Positions 23,395 through 31,593 of a stretch of DNA of 43,734 bases are shown here, piece after piece; positions within the stretch are counted from its first letter, which is position 1; each line of letters starts with the position of its first letter. Where the stretch lies: positions 1 to 43,734 of IMG/VR virus record IMGVR_UViG_3300008339_006854. One strand, written 5' to 3'. The notes below the pieces were generated by a model. It was not told where the DNA came from. It made no database searches and saw nothing but the letters and a program-made list of their open reading frames with translations. Position numbers and translations under genes: made by a program. Source of the DNA: a virus.

Positions 23395-23423
23395 TTGACT
23401 TTCTTTAAATAAATCTATATACT
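23395..23423 (+). promoter_or_regulatory. Sigma70 promoter for the dsbA-like gene
   Basis: TTGACT (23395-23400), 17 nt, TATACT (23418-23423), followed by AGGAGG (23432-23437) and the ATG at 23442. TAAATA also lies in the spacer. Confidence 0.65.
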
Positions 23424-23441
23424 ATTGTTTTAGGAGGCTCT

Positions 23442-23702
23442 ATGAGCGGCAAAACATTTAACGGCGAGCAAAAACTCAAACTCACTCAGATCATCAACGA
23501 AGGCATGCAAGTCATGCACGAAATTGAAACTCTCAACGGCGGACTTACTGACACCATCAAGGCTGTGGCTGAAGAACTGGAAATCAAGCCTGCTGTACTT
23601 AAAAAAGCAATCAAGCTGGCACACAAAGCTGAATTTGGCAAAGCCAAACAGGATCACGAAACCCTGGAAACTATTTTAGAAACAGTTGGTAAAACTCTTT
23701 GA
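23442..23702 (+). CDS. dsbA: DsbA-like dsDNA-binding protein
   Basis: 86 residues, all helical and charged, with a strong AGGAGG ribosome site. Its size, the pattern QIINEGMQVMHEIETLNGGL then VAEELEIKPAVLKKAIKLAHK and the C-terminal ETLETILETVGKTL resemble T4 DsbA, a small dimeric protein that binds double-stranded DNA near late promoters. The match is from memory and of modest strength. It opens the replication module with a host-type promoter, which would suit a factor made before late transcription. The gene end overlaps the TTG start of the next gene. Confidence 0.6.
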   Translation: MSGKTFNGEQKLKLTQIINEGMQVMHEIETLNGGLTDTIKAVAEELEIKPAVLKKAIKLAHKAEFGKAKQDHETLETILETVGKTL

Positions 23703-24763
23703 GCTATCAAGTTTTTCAACACTGGGATCCATTACAGGTATGCGTGGTCGGTATGACGTACCCGCCGGATTATTACTATTGGATCCAAGATCGCAACACA
23801 CGCCAACGTTTCCAAACGTTGGCAGAAGAAACTGAACAAGATTATCAAGCCCTTATTGCACTATTGCAAAGCCGGTTCGGAATCCGTGTGTTGCGGCCTC
23901 AACTGCCTGAGGATCTCAGTGCTTTGAAAATTCATGATCATTGGGTGCCACCGCCTGTAACTCCAAGAGATTATTTCATCATGATTCATGATGAACTGTG
24001 GGTTCCGCAACAGCCAAACAGCTCACATGCTCAAAGAGCATACGCCAATCAAACTGAACTGACTTGGACAGAATTTCAACATAGAGATCTTGCACAACAT
24101 CGTGCTAAATTGAGTTGTTATCAAAACGTCGTTGAGCATGTGTTGTCACAAGGCAACACAGTACGACATACAGATCTTGATGTAGTGTCAGGATGCTTTG
24201 TGAGTCGCATTGGTCAAGACTTGTATTTTGCCACTCAAAGTTATGATGAAGATCAAACACAACTGTTGGCCAAAGTCAATCAACTGTTCCCGCGCACACG
24301 CAATCGCATTGTGAATGCTGGCGGTCACGGAGATGCTACCTATTGCCCAGTTACTCCTGGATTGATCATTAGCCTACGAGATGTGCCAACTTACGCAGAC
24401 ACTTTTCCTGGATGGGAAGTGGTGTACTTGCCACCAAGTGATTATGCAGACACTGCGGAATTTCGAGCCAGCATGAAGCACAATCGAGGCCGCTGGAACA
24501 TTCCGGGCTTTGAATCAGATCCTAATCTTGTACACATGGTTGAACATTACTTTGAGTCTTGGGTAGGCAATGCTAGTGAAACTGTGTTTGATGTCAACAT
24601 ACTTGTGATAGATCAAAAGAACATTGTGGTATCCAGCCACAATGATCAAGTTGAAAAAGCCTGTGCTAGACACGGTATTGAAGTTCATGTGTCGCCGTTT
24701 AGGCATCGTTATTTTTGGGACGCTGGTATACACTGTATCACAAACGACTTGAGTCGAGCATGA
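23699..24763 (+). CDS. Amidinotransferase-family enzyme
   Basis: 354 residues with a TTG start inside a TTGA overlap with the dsbA-like gene. GGHGDATYCPV (about 218-228) supplies the catalytic His region, and DAGIHCITNDLSR at the C-terminus carries the nucleophilic Cys of glycine/arginine amidinotransferases and related DDAH-fold enzymes. These move an amidino group from arginine through a Cys adduct. I recall close relatives in other large aquatic phages. What it modifies here (an amine metabolite, a sugar or possibly a DNA base) is not shown. Its place just before DNA polymerase suggests early expression. Confidence 0.8.
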   Translation: MSYQVFQHWDPLQVCVVGMTYPPDYYYWIQDRNTRQRFQTLAEETEQDYQALIALLQSRFGIRVLRPQLPEDLSALKIHDHWVPPPVTPRDYFIMIHDELWVPQQPNSSHAQRAYANQTELTWTEFQHRDLAQHRAKLSCYQNVVEHVLSQGNTVRHTDLDVVSGCFVSRIGQDLYFATQSYDEDQTQLLAKVNQLFPRTRNRIVNAGGHGDATYCPVTPGLIISLRDVPTYADTFPGWEVVYLPPSDYADTAEFRASMKHNRGRWNIPGFESDPNLVHMVEHYFESWVGNASETVFDVNILVIDQKNIVVSSHNDQVEKACARHGIEVHVSPFRHRYFWDAGIHCITNDLSRA

Positions 24764-24791
24764 TAAGATTTCCTGTCAACACACTGTCTAA

Positions 24792-24799
24792 TATAAATA
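24792..24799 (+). promoter_or_regulatory. TATAAATA motif upstream of DNA polymerase
   Basis: Exact TATAAATA, but 60 nt before the polymerase ATG, unlike the 4-9 nt spacing of the others. It could serve late expression with a structured leader. Confidence 0.4.
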
Positions 24800-24824
24800 T
24801 CTGCGAGTCGCTCTCGTTACGAGC

Positions 24825-24863
24825 ATGAATCATGGCTTACCGGCCACAAACGGAGAACAATGA
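24825..24863 (+). CDS. Possible 12-residue leader peptide
   Basis: ATG at 24825 encodes MNHGLPATNGEQ, and its TGA overlaps the polymerase ATG (ATGA at 24860-24863). The inverted repeat GCTC/GAGC lies just upstream and TGGC/GCCA within it. It may couple or regulate polymerase translation. Short ORFs like this also arise by chance. Confidence 0.25.
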   Translation: MNHGLPATNGEQ

Positions 24864-27520
24864 GTTATATCGACGCACTTTTTGATCGTGAACACGATCG
24901 CATACATGTAGTAGAACGCCGCGATGGCGAACGAGTCTACAAGGAATATCCTGCCAACTACATTTTCTATTATGACGATCCTAGAGGCAAGTTTCAAAGC
25001 ATCTACGGCACACCTGTAAATAGATTCTCATCGCGCAACAACAAAGAATTTCGCAAGGAAGTTCGCAGCCAGTCGGGCAAGCAGTTGTATGAATCAGACA
25101 TCAATCCTATCTTTAGATGTTTGGAAGAGAACTACAAAGACCAAGATGCTCCAGAACTGCACACAGCATTTTTTGACATCGAAGTTGCGTTTGATGCAGA
25201 GCGTGGATTCTCGCCTGTGGCAGATCCCTTCAATCCTATCACTGCTATATCTGTATATTTAGATTGGCTGGATCAGATGATCACACTGGCGGTGCCGCCT
25301 AAACATCTAAGCTGGGATACTGCACAAGAGCTGGTGGCCGAGTTTGAAAATACCATCTTGTTTGAGCGTGAAGAAGACATGATCAAAATGTTCTTGGATG
25401 TGATTGAAGGTGCGGATGTACTTACAGGTTGGAACTCAGAAGGTTACGACATTCCTTACACAGTAAATCGTACCACAAGAATACTCAGCAAGGATGACAC
25501 ACGACGCTTTTGTTTGTGGGGACAGTTTCCCAAGCAAAGAATGTTTGAACGCTTTGGCGCAGAGAATCAAACTTACGACTTAGTCGGTCGTGTGCATATG
25601 GACTACATGCAGTTGTATCGCAAGTACACATACGAGGAACGCCACTCATATAGTTTGGATGCTATCGGCGAGTACGAGCTGGGTGAACGCAAAACACAAT
25701 TTGAAGGCACACTGGATCAGTTGTACAACCAGCACTTCAAAAAGTTTATTGAGTACAACCGCCAAGACACCATGATCATTGCCAAGTTAGACAAGAAATT
25801 GCGTTTCTTGGACCTAGCCAATGAACTGGCACACGCCAATACTGTGTTGCTACAAACCACAATGGGTGCTGTGGCAGTGACTGAACAGGCCATTATCAAT
25901 GAAGCACACGAGCGTGGAATGGTTGTGCCCAATCGTAAGCAACGCCTTACAGATGATGACACCCAGGCCGCAGGTGCTTATGTGGCATATCCTAAAAAGG
26001 GCCTGCACATGTGGATTGGGTCAGTGGACATCAACAGTCTATATCCATCTGCAATTCGTGCCATGAACATGGGTCCAGAAACTGTGGTGGGCCAATTGCG
26101 GCAAACCATGACTGATCAGTTGATCAAATCCAACATGGCCAAGGGACAAAGTTTTGCGGCTGCATGGGAAGGCTTGTTTGCCAGTTTAGAGTATACTGCT
26201 GTGATGGAACAGCAACGTGGTACAGAAATTACCATTGACTGGGAAGGTGGCGAAGAGTCAGTACACTCTGCTATGGAAATCTGGCACATGATCTTTGACT
26301 CAAATCAACCTTGGATCCTTACTGCCAATGGTACCATTCTCACTTACGAGAAGAAAGGTATCATCCCTGGCCTGCTGGAACGCTGGTATCGTGAACGACA
26401 AGAACTGCAAGCCAAGAAGAAGCAGACCAAGGATCCCAAAGAGATTGCGTTCTGGGACAAACGTCAATTGGTCAAGAAGATTAACTTGAATAGCTTGTAT
26501 GGTGCTATTTTGAATCCAGGCTGTAGATTCTTTGACAAGCGTATTGGGCAGTCAACCACACTGGCAGGTCGAAGTATTGCCAAGCACATGGATGCTCACA
26601 TCAATGAGTGCATCACAGGCGAATATGATCACACAGGCAAGGCCATCATCTATGGTGATACAGACTCATGCTATTTTTCTGCGTGGCCCATACTGGAAAA
26701 AGAAGTTGCAGAAGGACGGATGGAATGGTCAAAAGAAATCTGCATCCAACTGTACGACTCAATTGCTGATCAAGTGAATGAGAGCTTTCCAGCGTTTATG
26801 GAACAGGCGTTCCATTGTCCCCGAGACATGGGTGCGTTGATCAAAGCAGGTCGTGAACTGGTTGCTGACCGCAGTTTGTTCATTACCAAGAAGCGTTATG
26901 CTGTGAACATCATTGACTTGGAAGGCAAGCGACTGGATGTAGACGGCAAGATTGGCAAGACCAAGGCCATGGGCTTGGATCTCAAGCGTTCAGATACCCC
27001 CAAAGTAATTCAAGACTTCCTGTTAGAAATTCTAAATAAAGTACTGGCAGGTACACAACGAGATGAGATCATTGAACGCATTAGAGAATTCAAGTATGAG
27101 TTTAAAGAGCGTCCAGGCTGGGAAAAAGGATCGCCTAAGCGTGTGAACAACTTGACCAAATATGCGGCAGAGGAAGCACGCCTGGGCAAAGCAAACATGC
27201 CAGGACACGTTCGTGCCGCAATGAATTGGAATCAAATGCGTAGAATGAATTCAGACAACTACTCAATGCAGGTTGTGGATGGTATGAAAACCATTGTGTG
27301 CAAACTCAAATCAAATGCACTTGGATGGACATCAATTGGCTATCCTACAGATGAGCAAAGATTGCCTGCATGGTTTACTGAACTGCCGTTTGACGATGGG
27401 CTAATGGAAGCAACTGTTGTGGATCAAAAGGTCGACAACTTGCTGGGTGTGTTGGAATGGGACCTTGCGTCTGCTACCAACACAGAAAATACTTTTACAT
27501 CACTATTTTCATTCGAATGA
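24860..27520 (+). CDS. 43: Family B DNA polymerase (T4 gp43-like)
   Basis: 886 residues, close to T4 gp43 (898). The 3'-5' exonuclease has FFDIEV (Asp106, Glu108) and NSEGYD (192-197). The polymerase domain has DINSLYPS (390-397, motif A), KINLNSLYG (540-548, motif B) and YGDTDS (598-603, motif C). TKKRYAV follows as in other B-family enzymes. It copies the phage genome with the sliding clamp encoded 1 kb downstream. The ribosome site is GGAG, and the gene end overlaps the next start by 4 nt. All catalytic residues are kept, so it should be active. No intein or intron is visible. Confidence 0.97.
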   Translation: MSYIDALFDREHDRIHVVERRDGERVYKEYPANYIFYYDDPRGKFQSIYGTPVNRFSSRNNKEFRKEVRSQSGKQLYESDINPIFRCLEENYKDQDAPELHTAFFDIEVAFDAERGFSPVADPFNPITAISVYLDWLDQMITLAVPPKHLSWDTAQELVAEFENTILFEREEDMIKMFLDVIEGADVLTGWNSEGYDIPYTVNRTTRILSKDDTRRFCLWGQFPKQRMFERFGAENQTYDLVGRVHMDYMQLYRKYTYEERHSYSLDAIGEYELGERKTQFEGTLDQLYNQHFKKFIEYNRQDTMIIAKLDKKLRFLDLANELAHANTVLLQTTMGAVAVTEQAIINEAHERGMVVPNRKQRLTDDDTQAAGAYVAYPKKGLHMWIGSVDINSLYPSAIRAMNMGPETVVGQLRQTMTDQLIKSNMAKGQSFAAAWEGLFASLEYTAVMEQQRGTEITIDWEGGEESVHSAMEIWHMIFDSNQPWILTANGTILTYEKKGIIPGLLERWYRERQELQAKKKQTKDPKEIAFWDKRQLVKKINLNSLYGAILNPGCRFFDKRIGQSTTLAGRSIAKHMDAHINECITGEYDHTGKAIIYGDTDSCYFSAWPILEKEVAEGRMEWSKEICIQLYDSIADQVNESFPAFMEQAFHCPRDMGALIKAGRELVADRSLFITKKRYAVNIIDLEGKRLDVDGKIGKTKAMGLDLKRSDTPKVIQDFLLEILNKVLAGTQRDEIIERIREFKYEFKERPGWEKGSPKRVNNLTKYAAEEARLGKANMPGHVRAAMNWNQMRRMNSDNYSMQVVDGMKTIVCKLKSNALGWTSIGYPTDEQRLPAWFTELPFDDGLMEATVVDQKVDNLLGVLEWDLASATNTENTFTSLFSFE

Positions 27521-28461
27521 AACTGAGCGAACTTGTTGATTACTTGAACCACATTGATGAATTTGAGTTAGGTCAAATTCATCAAGAAGCCCGTCACAGA
27601 CTTGATGCTGTGATACACAAAATTGCCAACCACAATGTGCAATTTAACAAATTTACACAAGGCATCATTGCCAATGGTAACAAAATTAATGAAAGTTTCC
27701 AGCAATTCAATCATACCATTGACGCTATACGCAGTCACGTGATTGACGCTATGACTGCACAGCATCCAGAATACTTGCGTGAAAGTTTGAGATTGTTCCA
27801 GCATGAAATGTGTTATGACACTACCGAACACATTCTTAATCGTAGGCTACGTTGCGATCCCGAAAGTGCTGAACTACTACAAGGTAGAATTTTACGCTAC
27901 ACAGATTGGCGTGTGCCTGGATTGATTTTCAGACCAGCACTGGAACAACACGTGGAGCAATTGGTACCATTGGACCCGTTGTACATGATTGACAACAATC
28001 TTGAATTGCTAGAACCTGCCTGTCAAGGATTTACTGAAGAATATCGACGTAGACTGAGATTATACACAGCTGAAGAGATTCTAGGCAAACCAATACTTGC
28101 ACTGTTGCCAGATGCTCAGTTTGGATATTGCTTTGCTTACAATTACTTCAATTACAAACCATTGGAATTGATATGTCAGTACTTGGATGAGCTGTGGAAA
28201 AAACTTCGGCCTGGCGGAGTGGTGTTTTTTACCTACAACGACTGTGATCGTGCTCACGGAGTTGCATTGGCCGAGCGCAGTTACATGTGCTACACTCCAG
28301 GATCGTTGATTCAAGAACATGCTGAAACATTGGGATTTGAGCTCATGCATCGTCACAATGGCCCTGCTGACGTTGCATGGTTTGAGTTCCAAAAACCTGG
28401 AGAAATAGATTCGCTTAGAGGCGGACAAACATTAGCCAGAATAGTTGCAAATTCTAAATAA
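27517..28461 (+). CDS. Methyltransferase-like protein with helical N-terminus
   Basis: 314 residues from the ATG at 27517 (ATGA overlap with the polymerase); a longer frame from 27457 would run inside the polymerase. Residues 1-85 are helical and look coiled (LVDYLNHIDEFELGQIHQEA). The C-terminal half has LDELWKKLRPGGVVFFTYND (about 225-244), the post-motif region of Rossmann-fold SAM methyltransferases, but a clean glycine-rich motif I is not obvious. The target may be a small molecule or protein. Coupling to the polymerase suggests early or middle expression. Confidence 0.55.
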   Translation: MKLSELVDYLNHIDEFELGQIHQEARHRLDAVIHKIANHNVQFNKFTQGIIANGNKINESFQQFNHTIDAIRSHVIDAMTAQHPEYLRESLRLFQHEMCYDTTEHILNRRLRCDPESAELLQGRILRYTDWRVPGLIFRPALEQHVEQLVPLDPLYMIDNNLELLEPACQGFTEEYRRRLRLYTAEEILGKPILALLPDAQFGYCFAYNYFNYKPLELICQYLDELWKKLRPGGVVFFTYNDCDRAHGVALAERSYMCYTPGSLIQEHAETLGFELMHRHNGPADVAWFEFQKPGEIDSLRGGQTLARIVANSK

Positions 28462-28473
28462 ACCTGTTAAACT
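28445..28473 (+). promoter_or_regulatory. Sigma70 promoter for the sliding clamp
   Basis: TTGCAA (28445-28450), 17 nt, TAAACT (28468-28473) in CCTGT context. A TAGGAG ribosome site precedes the ATG at 28495. The boxes are weaker than at 1640 or 39881. Confidence 0.4.
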
Positions 28474-28494
28474 TAAACATTAGGAGTATACAAA

Positions 28495-29217
28495 ATGAGA
28501 GATTATCTATTAGACTTAGTACAACACACACACGATCTTGGCTGCATTGATTTGATCAAGATTGTAGGCGATGACAAAGCCACACAAATTGTAGGCCTTG
28601 CTGAAGACATGAGCGTGGTTGTGGAAGGTGAATTCAAAAATCCACATCCAGACTTTGTGGGCACATTTGGCATGCCAAACTTGGCCAAGATCAAAATTCT
28701 GTTGAACTTGCAGGAGTACAAAGAAAACGCCAAACTCAGCTTGAGTCGCCGAGCAGGCGGCGAGCCAGATGGCATCAAGTTTGAAAATGCCGCAGGCGAT
28801 TTTCAAAACAACTATCGTTTCATGGCCGAAGCCATTGTGACTGAAAAACTCAAGACGCCCAAGTTCAAAGGTGTAAACTGGCACATTGAATTTGAACCCA
28901 CTGTGGCTGCCATCCAACGCCTGCGTATGCAAGCACAGGCCAATGCTGAAGAACCACATTTCCAGGCCAAGACTGAAAACGGAGACTTGAAGTTTTTCTT
29001 TGGTGATCATAGCACACATGCTGGTAACTTTGTGTTCCACCCAGGTGTAAATGGTCAATTGAAACGTGCTTGGTCGTGGCCTGCTCAACAAGTCATGAGT
29101 ATCCTGTCATTGACTGGGGACAAGACCGTTCGTATCAGTGATGATGGTGCTGCCAAGATCACGGTGGATAGTGGCATTGCTGTTTACAATTATATCTTAC
29201 CAGCACAAAGCAAGTGA
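28495..29217 (+). CDS. 45: Sliding clamp (T4 gp45-like)
   Basis: 240 residues, near the size of T4 gp45 (228). The N-terminal FVGTFGMPNLAKIKILLNL (about 55-74) and C-terminal WSWPAQQVMSILSL then VRISDDGAAKITVDSGIAVYNY fit the repeated clamp fold of gp45/PCNA-type trimers. In T4 this clamp tethers DNA polymerase and also activates late transcription. It lies downstream of the polymerase with its own promoter and ribosome site. No clamp-loader genes (44, 62) are in the window. The sulfotransferase gene starts one base after its stop. Confidence 0.85.
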   Translation: MRDYLLDLVQHTHDLGCIDLIKIVGDDKATQIVGLAEDMSVVVEGEFKNPHPDFVGTFGMPNLAKIKILLNLQEYKENAKLSLSRRAGGEPDGIKFENAAGDFQNNYRFMAEAIVTEKLKTPKFKGVNWHIEFEPTVAAIQRLRMQAQANAEEPHFQAKTENGDLKFFFGDHSTHAGNFVFHPGVNGQLKRAWSWPAQQVMSILSLTGDKTVRISDDGAAKITVDSGIAVYNYILPAQSK

Positions 29218-29218
29218 T

Positions 29219-29977
29219 ATGTTTAAAAAACCAACAGGACCTAAATTTGTTGATGATGGTGATCCGGCAGGACCTAACCAAGCTGGGAATGGACAAAGCT
29301 ATTGCATTGTCAAAGATAATCCATCAAGATGTTTGATTTACGTTCACATTCCTAAAAATGCCAGCAGCTGGACCAAGCATCATACACCGGGATATTTGTT
29401 TAACTACCGTACACAAAAATTTTACGAAGATATTCCAACACAATACAATATCAACGTTTCAACATGGTCAGAACATTTACAGAATGCCCAGTATGCTGTG
29501 ATACTTAGAGATCCTATCAATCGGTGGGTGACTGGACTAGCACAGTATCTGCAAGGATGGGATCCAGAACATCCATTGCATATAAACAATGTTGATTGGG
29601 ATATGATATTCGATACTGTAATGTTCGACAGTCACACTCAACCACAATGTGATTTTATTAAAGGTATCGATCATTCTAAGATCACTTGGTTACGGTGTGA
29701 TGATGAGCTGGCCAAAAACTTTGGCAAGATGATGGAACAGTTTACTGGTACACCGTTTAATCTCACAACAGAAGATCAAGATCCTACCAATGTGTTTAAT
29801 ATTACTAAAAAGATCAACCCCACAGTGACAGAATTGTTCACTACAGAGTTACAACAAAATATAGTAGATCGTATCAATGAAAAACTTTCAAGCAATCCAG
29901 ACTATCTAAATAGACTTCGCAGTTTCTATAAAGAGGACTGTGAACTATTTGAAACAGTAAACTTTTACCAAGCATGA
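29219..29977 (+). CDS. Sulfotransferase-family protein
   Basis: 252 residues from the ATG at 29219; the longer frame from 29138 would overlap the clamp. IYVHIPKNASSW (40-51) matches the 5'-phosphosulfate loop and VILRDPINRW (94-103) the 3'-phosphate motif of PAPS-dependent sulfotransferases. The general fold would move a sulfo group to a hydroxyl or amino group on a glycan. There is no membrane anchor. It is separated from both glycan islands and overlaps the DpdA-like gene (ATGA), an unusual link. PAPS would come from the host. Confidence 0.75.
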   Translation: MFKKPTGPKFVDDGDPAGPNQAGNGQSYCIVKDNPSRCLIYVHIPKNASSWTKHHTPGYLFNYRTQKFYEDIPTQYNINVSTWSEHLQNAQYAVILRDPINRWVTGLAQYLQGWDPEHPLHINNVDWDMIFDTVMFDSHTQPQCDFIKGIDHSKITWLRCDDELAKNFGKMMEQFTGTPFNLTTEDQDPTNVFNITKKINPTVTELFTTELQQNIVDRINEKLSSNPDYLNRLRSFYKEDCELFETVNFYQA

Positions 29978-31512
29978 CCCAAGACGACTTAACTGCCAAG
30001 CAATCGGACTACGCTGTGTTCCTTCCGGCCATCAGCGGGTTCTATGCCACGTTCATAGGCAAGCAAAGGAATGAACCATATGTGGATCCGGCGAGATTGC
30101 CTCAGGGCCTTAGTGACATGGAGCAACTTAATTGGCTTAACTCTACCAAAGCACTTTTCCCTTACCGTTGGTCCCTATACTCTGGAGGGCATGCAAATCT
30201 CGATCTTGCTAAACAAGACTGGTCAGAAGACATGGTACGGAACAGAGAGCCTGGCACAATCATGCTGGGCGACTCTGGTGGTTTCCAGATTGCTAAAGGT
30301 GTGTGGGAAGGTGATTGGCGAGCCAACTCAGGTTGTGCCAAGGCTCAGGCCAAACGAGAACAAGCACTAGCCTGGTTAGATGGTATAGCAGACTATGCTA
30401 TGACACTTGATATTCCAAGTTTTGTTATCAATGAAAAGAATGGATGGAAGTCTGGCATTAGCACTTTGGATGAGGCAGTCAAGGCAACACATTACAACAA
30501 CGAATACTTCATGAAACATCGCAAGGGTGTGGCAAACGGTGGTACCAAGTTCTTGAATGTGTTGCAAGGTGGTAACCATACTCATGCAGAAGAATGGTAT
30601 CAGATGATGAAGGATTATTGCGATCCACAAAAATATCCAGATACGCATTTCAATGGCTGGGCCATGGGCGGACAAAACATGTGTGATGTTCACTTGGTAC
30701 TCAAACGTATTGTGGCATTGCGCTATGACAATTTACTTCAAGAAGGTGTCCATGATTGGATGCACTTCTTGGGAACCTCCAAACTGGAGTGGGCTGTTTT
30801 ATTAACTGTAATCCAAAGGGCCGTGAGAAAATATGTCAATCCAAACTTCACAATCTCGTTTGACTGCGCCAGTCCGTTCCTTGCAACAGCAAACGGACAG
30901 GTCTACTTTGAAAATGTCTTTGAAAACAACTCAAAATGGTCGTATCGCATGGCTCCTACAGCCGACGACAAAAAGTACGCCACTGACACACGTGCCTGGG
31001 GTACAAGTATAGTTGCCGATGGAGTAGTACCACGTTGGGAAGATAGCCCCATAAGCAAACTTCTCAAGATGAAAGACATCTGTATCTACAAGCCAGGCGA
31101 CCTAAATAAAAATGGTAAAGAAGGCAAGACATCGTGGGACAGTTTCTCATATGCTTTACTCATGGGCCATAATGTCTGGATGCACTTGACCGCAGTACAA
31201 GAAGCCAATAGACGTTTTGATGCAGGAGAACATCCTGCCATGATGCGTCGTAGCACTGGTGACTATGCTTACTTTGAAGACATTGTGGAAGATATTTTCA
31301 CTGCACCCACAAGAGAACAAGCCGAATCTATTGTTGAGAAATACAGTACATATTGGATGGAGATTGTGGGCACACGAGGCTTTAAGGGCAAGAAGACTGT
31401 GAATGCTACTACTCAATTCAATGCATTGTTTGAATATGAGGACAGTGAGTCGGAGCCCGACGAAGTAGATTTGGACAGTGACAAATTGGACAACCTGAGC
31501 ACAGAAATATAA
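29974..31512 (+). CDS. dpdA: DpdA-like 7-deazaguanine transglycosylase
   Basis: 512 residues of the tRNA-guanine transglycosylase superfamily. GDSGGFQ (99-105, Asp100) matches the base-binding site, LQGG and GWAMGGQ match the TGT QGG/GG region, and FDCASPF (Asp297) matches the nucleophile motif FDCxxPT. The CxCxxC zinc site of tRNA-acting TGT is absent, as in phage DpdA-type enzymes that exchange guanine in DNA for preQ0-derived bases. The C-terminal 35 residues are very acidic. FolE and a QueD-like gene in the same window could supply the precursor; QueE and QueC were not seen. Confidence 0.78.
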   Translation: MTQDDLTAKQSDYAVFLPAISGFYATFIGKQRNEPYVDPARLPQGLSDMEQLNWLNSTKALFPYRWSLYSGGHANLDLAKQDWSEDMVRNREPGTIMLGDSGGFQIAKGVWEGDWRANSGCAKAQAKREQALAWLDGIADYAMTLDIPSFVINEKNGWKSGISTLDEAVKATHYNNEYFMKHRKGVANGGTKFLNVLQGGNHTHAEEWYQMMKDYCDPQKYPDTHFNGWAMGGQNMCDVHLVLKRIVALRYDNLLQEGVHDWMHFLGTSKLEWAVLLTVIQRAVRKYVNPNFTISFDCASPFLATANGQVYFENVFENNSKWSYRMAPTADDKKYATDTRAWGTSIVADGVVPRWEDSPISKLLKMKDICIYKPGDLNKNGKEGKTSWDSFSYALLMGHNVWMHLTAVQEANRRFDAGEHPAMMRRSTGDYAYFEDIVEDIFTAPTREQAESIVEKYSTYWMEIVGTRGFKGKKTVNATTQFNALFEYEDSESEPDEVDLDSDKLDNLSTEI

Positions 31513-31534
31513 TACTTTTATTTTAACAATTTGA

Positions 31535-31563
31535 TTGACTCAAAATTGTTCTTGTGTTATAGT
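31535..31563 (+). promoter_or_regulatory. Sigma70 promoter for the HNH-like gene
   Basis: TTGACT (31535-31540), 17 nt, TATAGT (31558-31563) with a TGT extended -10. The -35 lies in the loop of AACAATTT/AAATTGTT (31525-31532, 31543-31550). Confidence 0.6.
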
Positions 31564-31593
31564 GTGTGCATTGTAACAACTTAGGAGTTGGTT

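Noticed and set aside
23325-23395. Possible tRNA gene (GGATTCGCTACCC resembles a T-loop)
   Set aside because: The stem TCATTGG/CCAATGA leaves a 9-nt loop without the TTCRA order, no 7-bp acceptor stem closes the region, and the candidate anticodon loop lacks T33 on either strand.
28516-29091. 191-codon minus-strand open frame
   Set aside because: Antisense to the sliding clamp, whose motifs are clear on the plus strand.
31525-31550. Terminator AACAATTT/AAATTGTT after the DpdA-like gene
   Set aside because: The stem is purely AT-rich apart from one pair and no T run follows; the -35 box lies in its loop. It is kept only as a note on the promoter.
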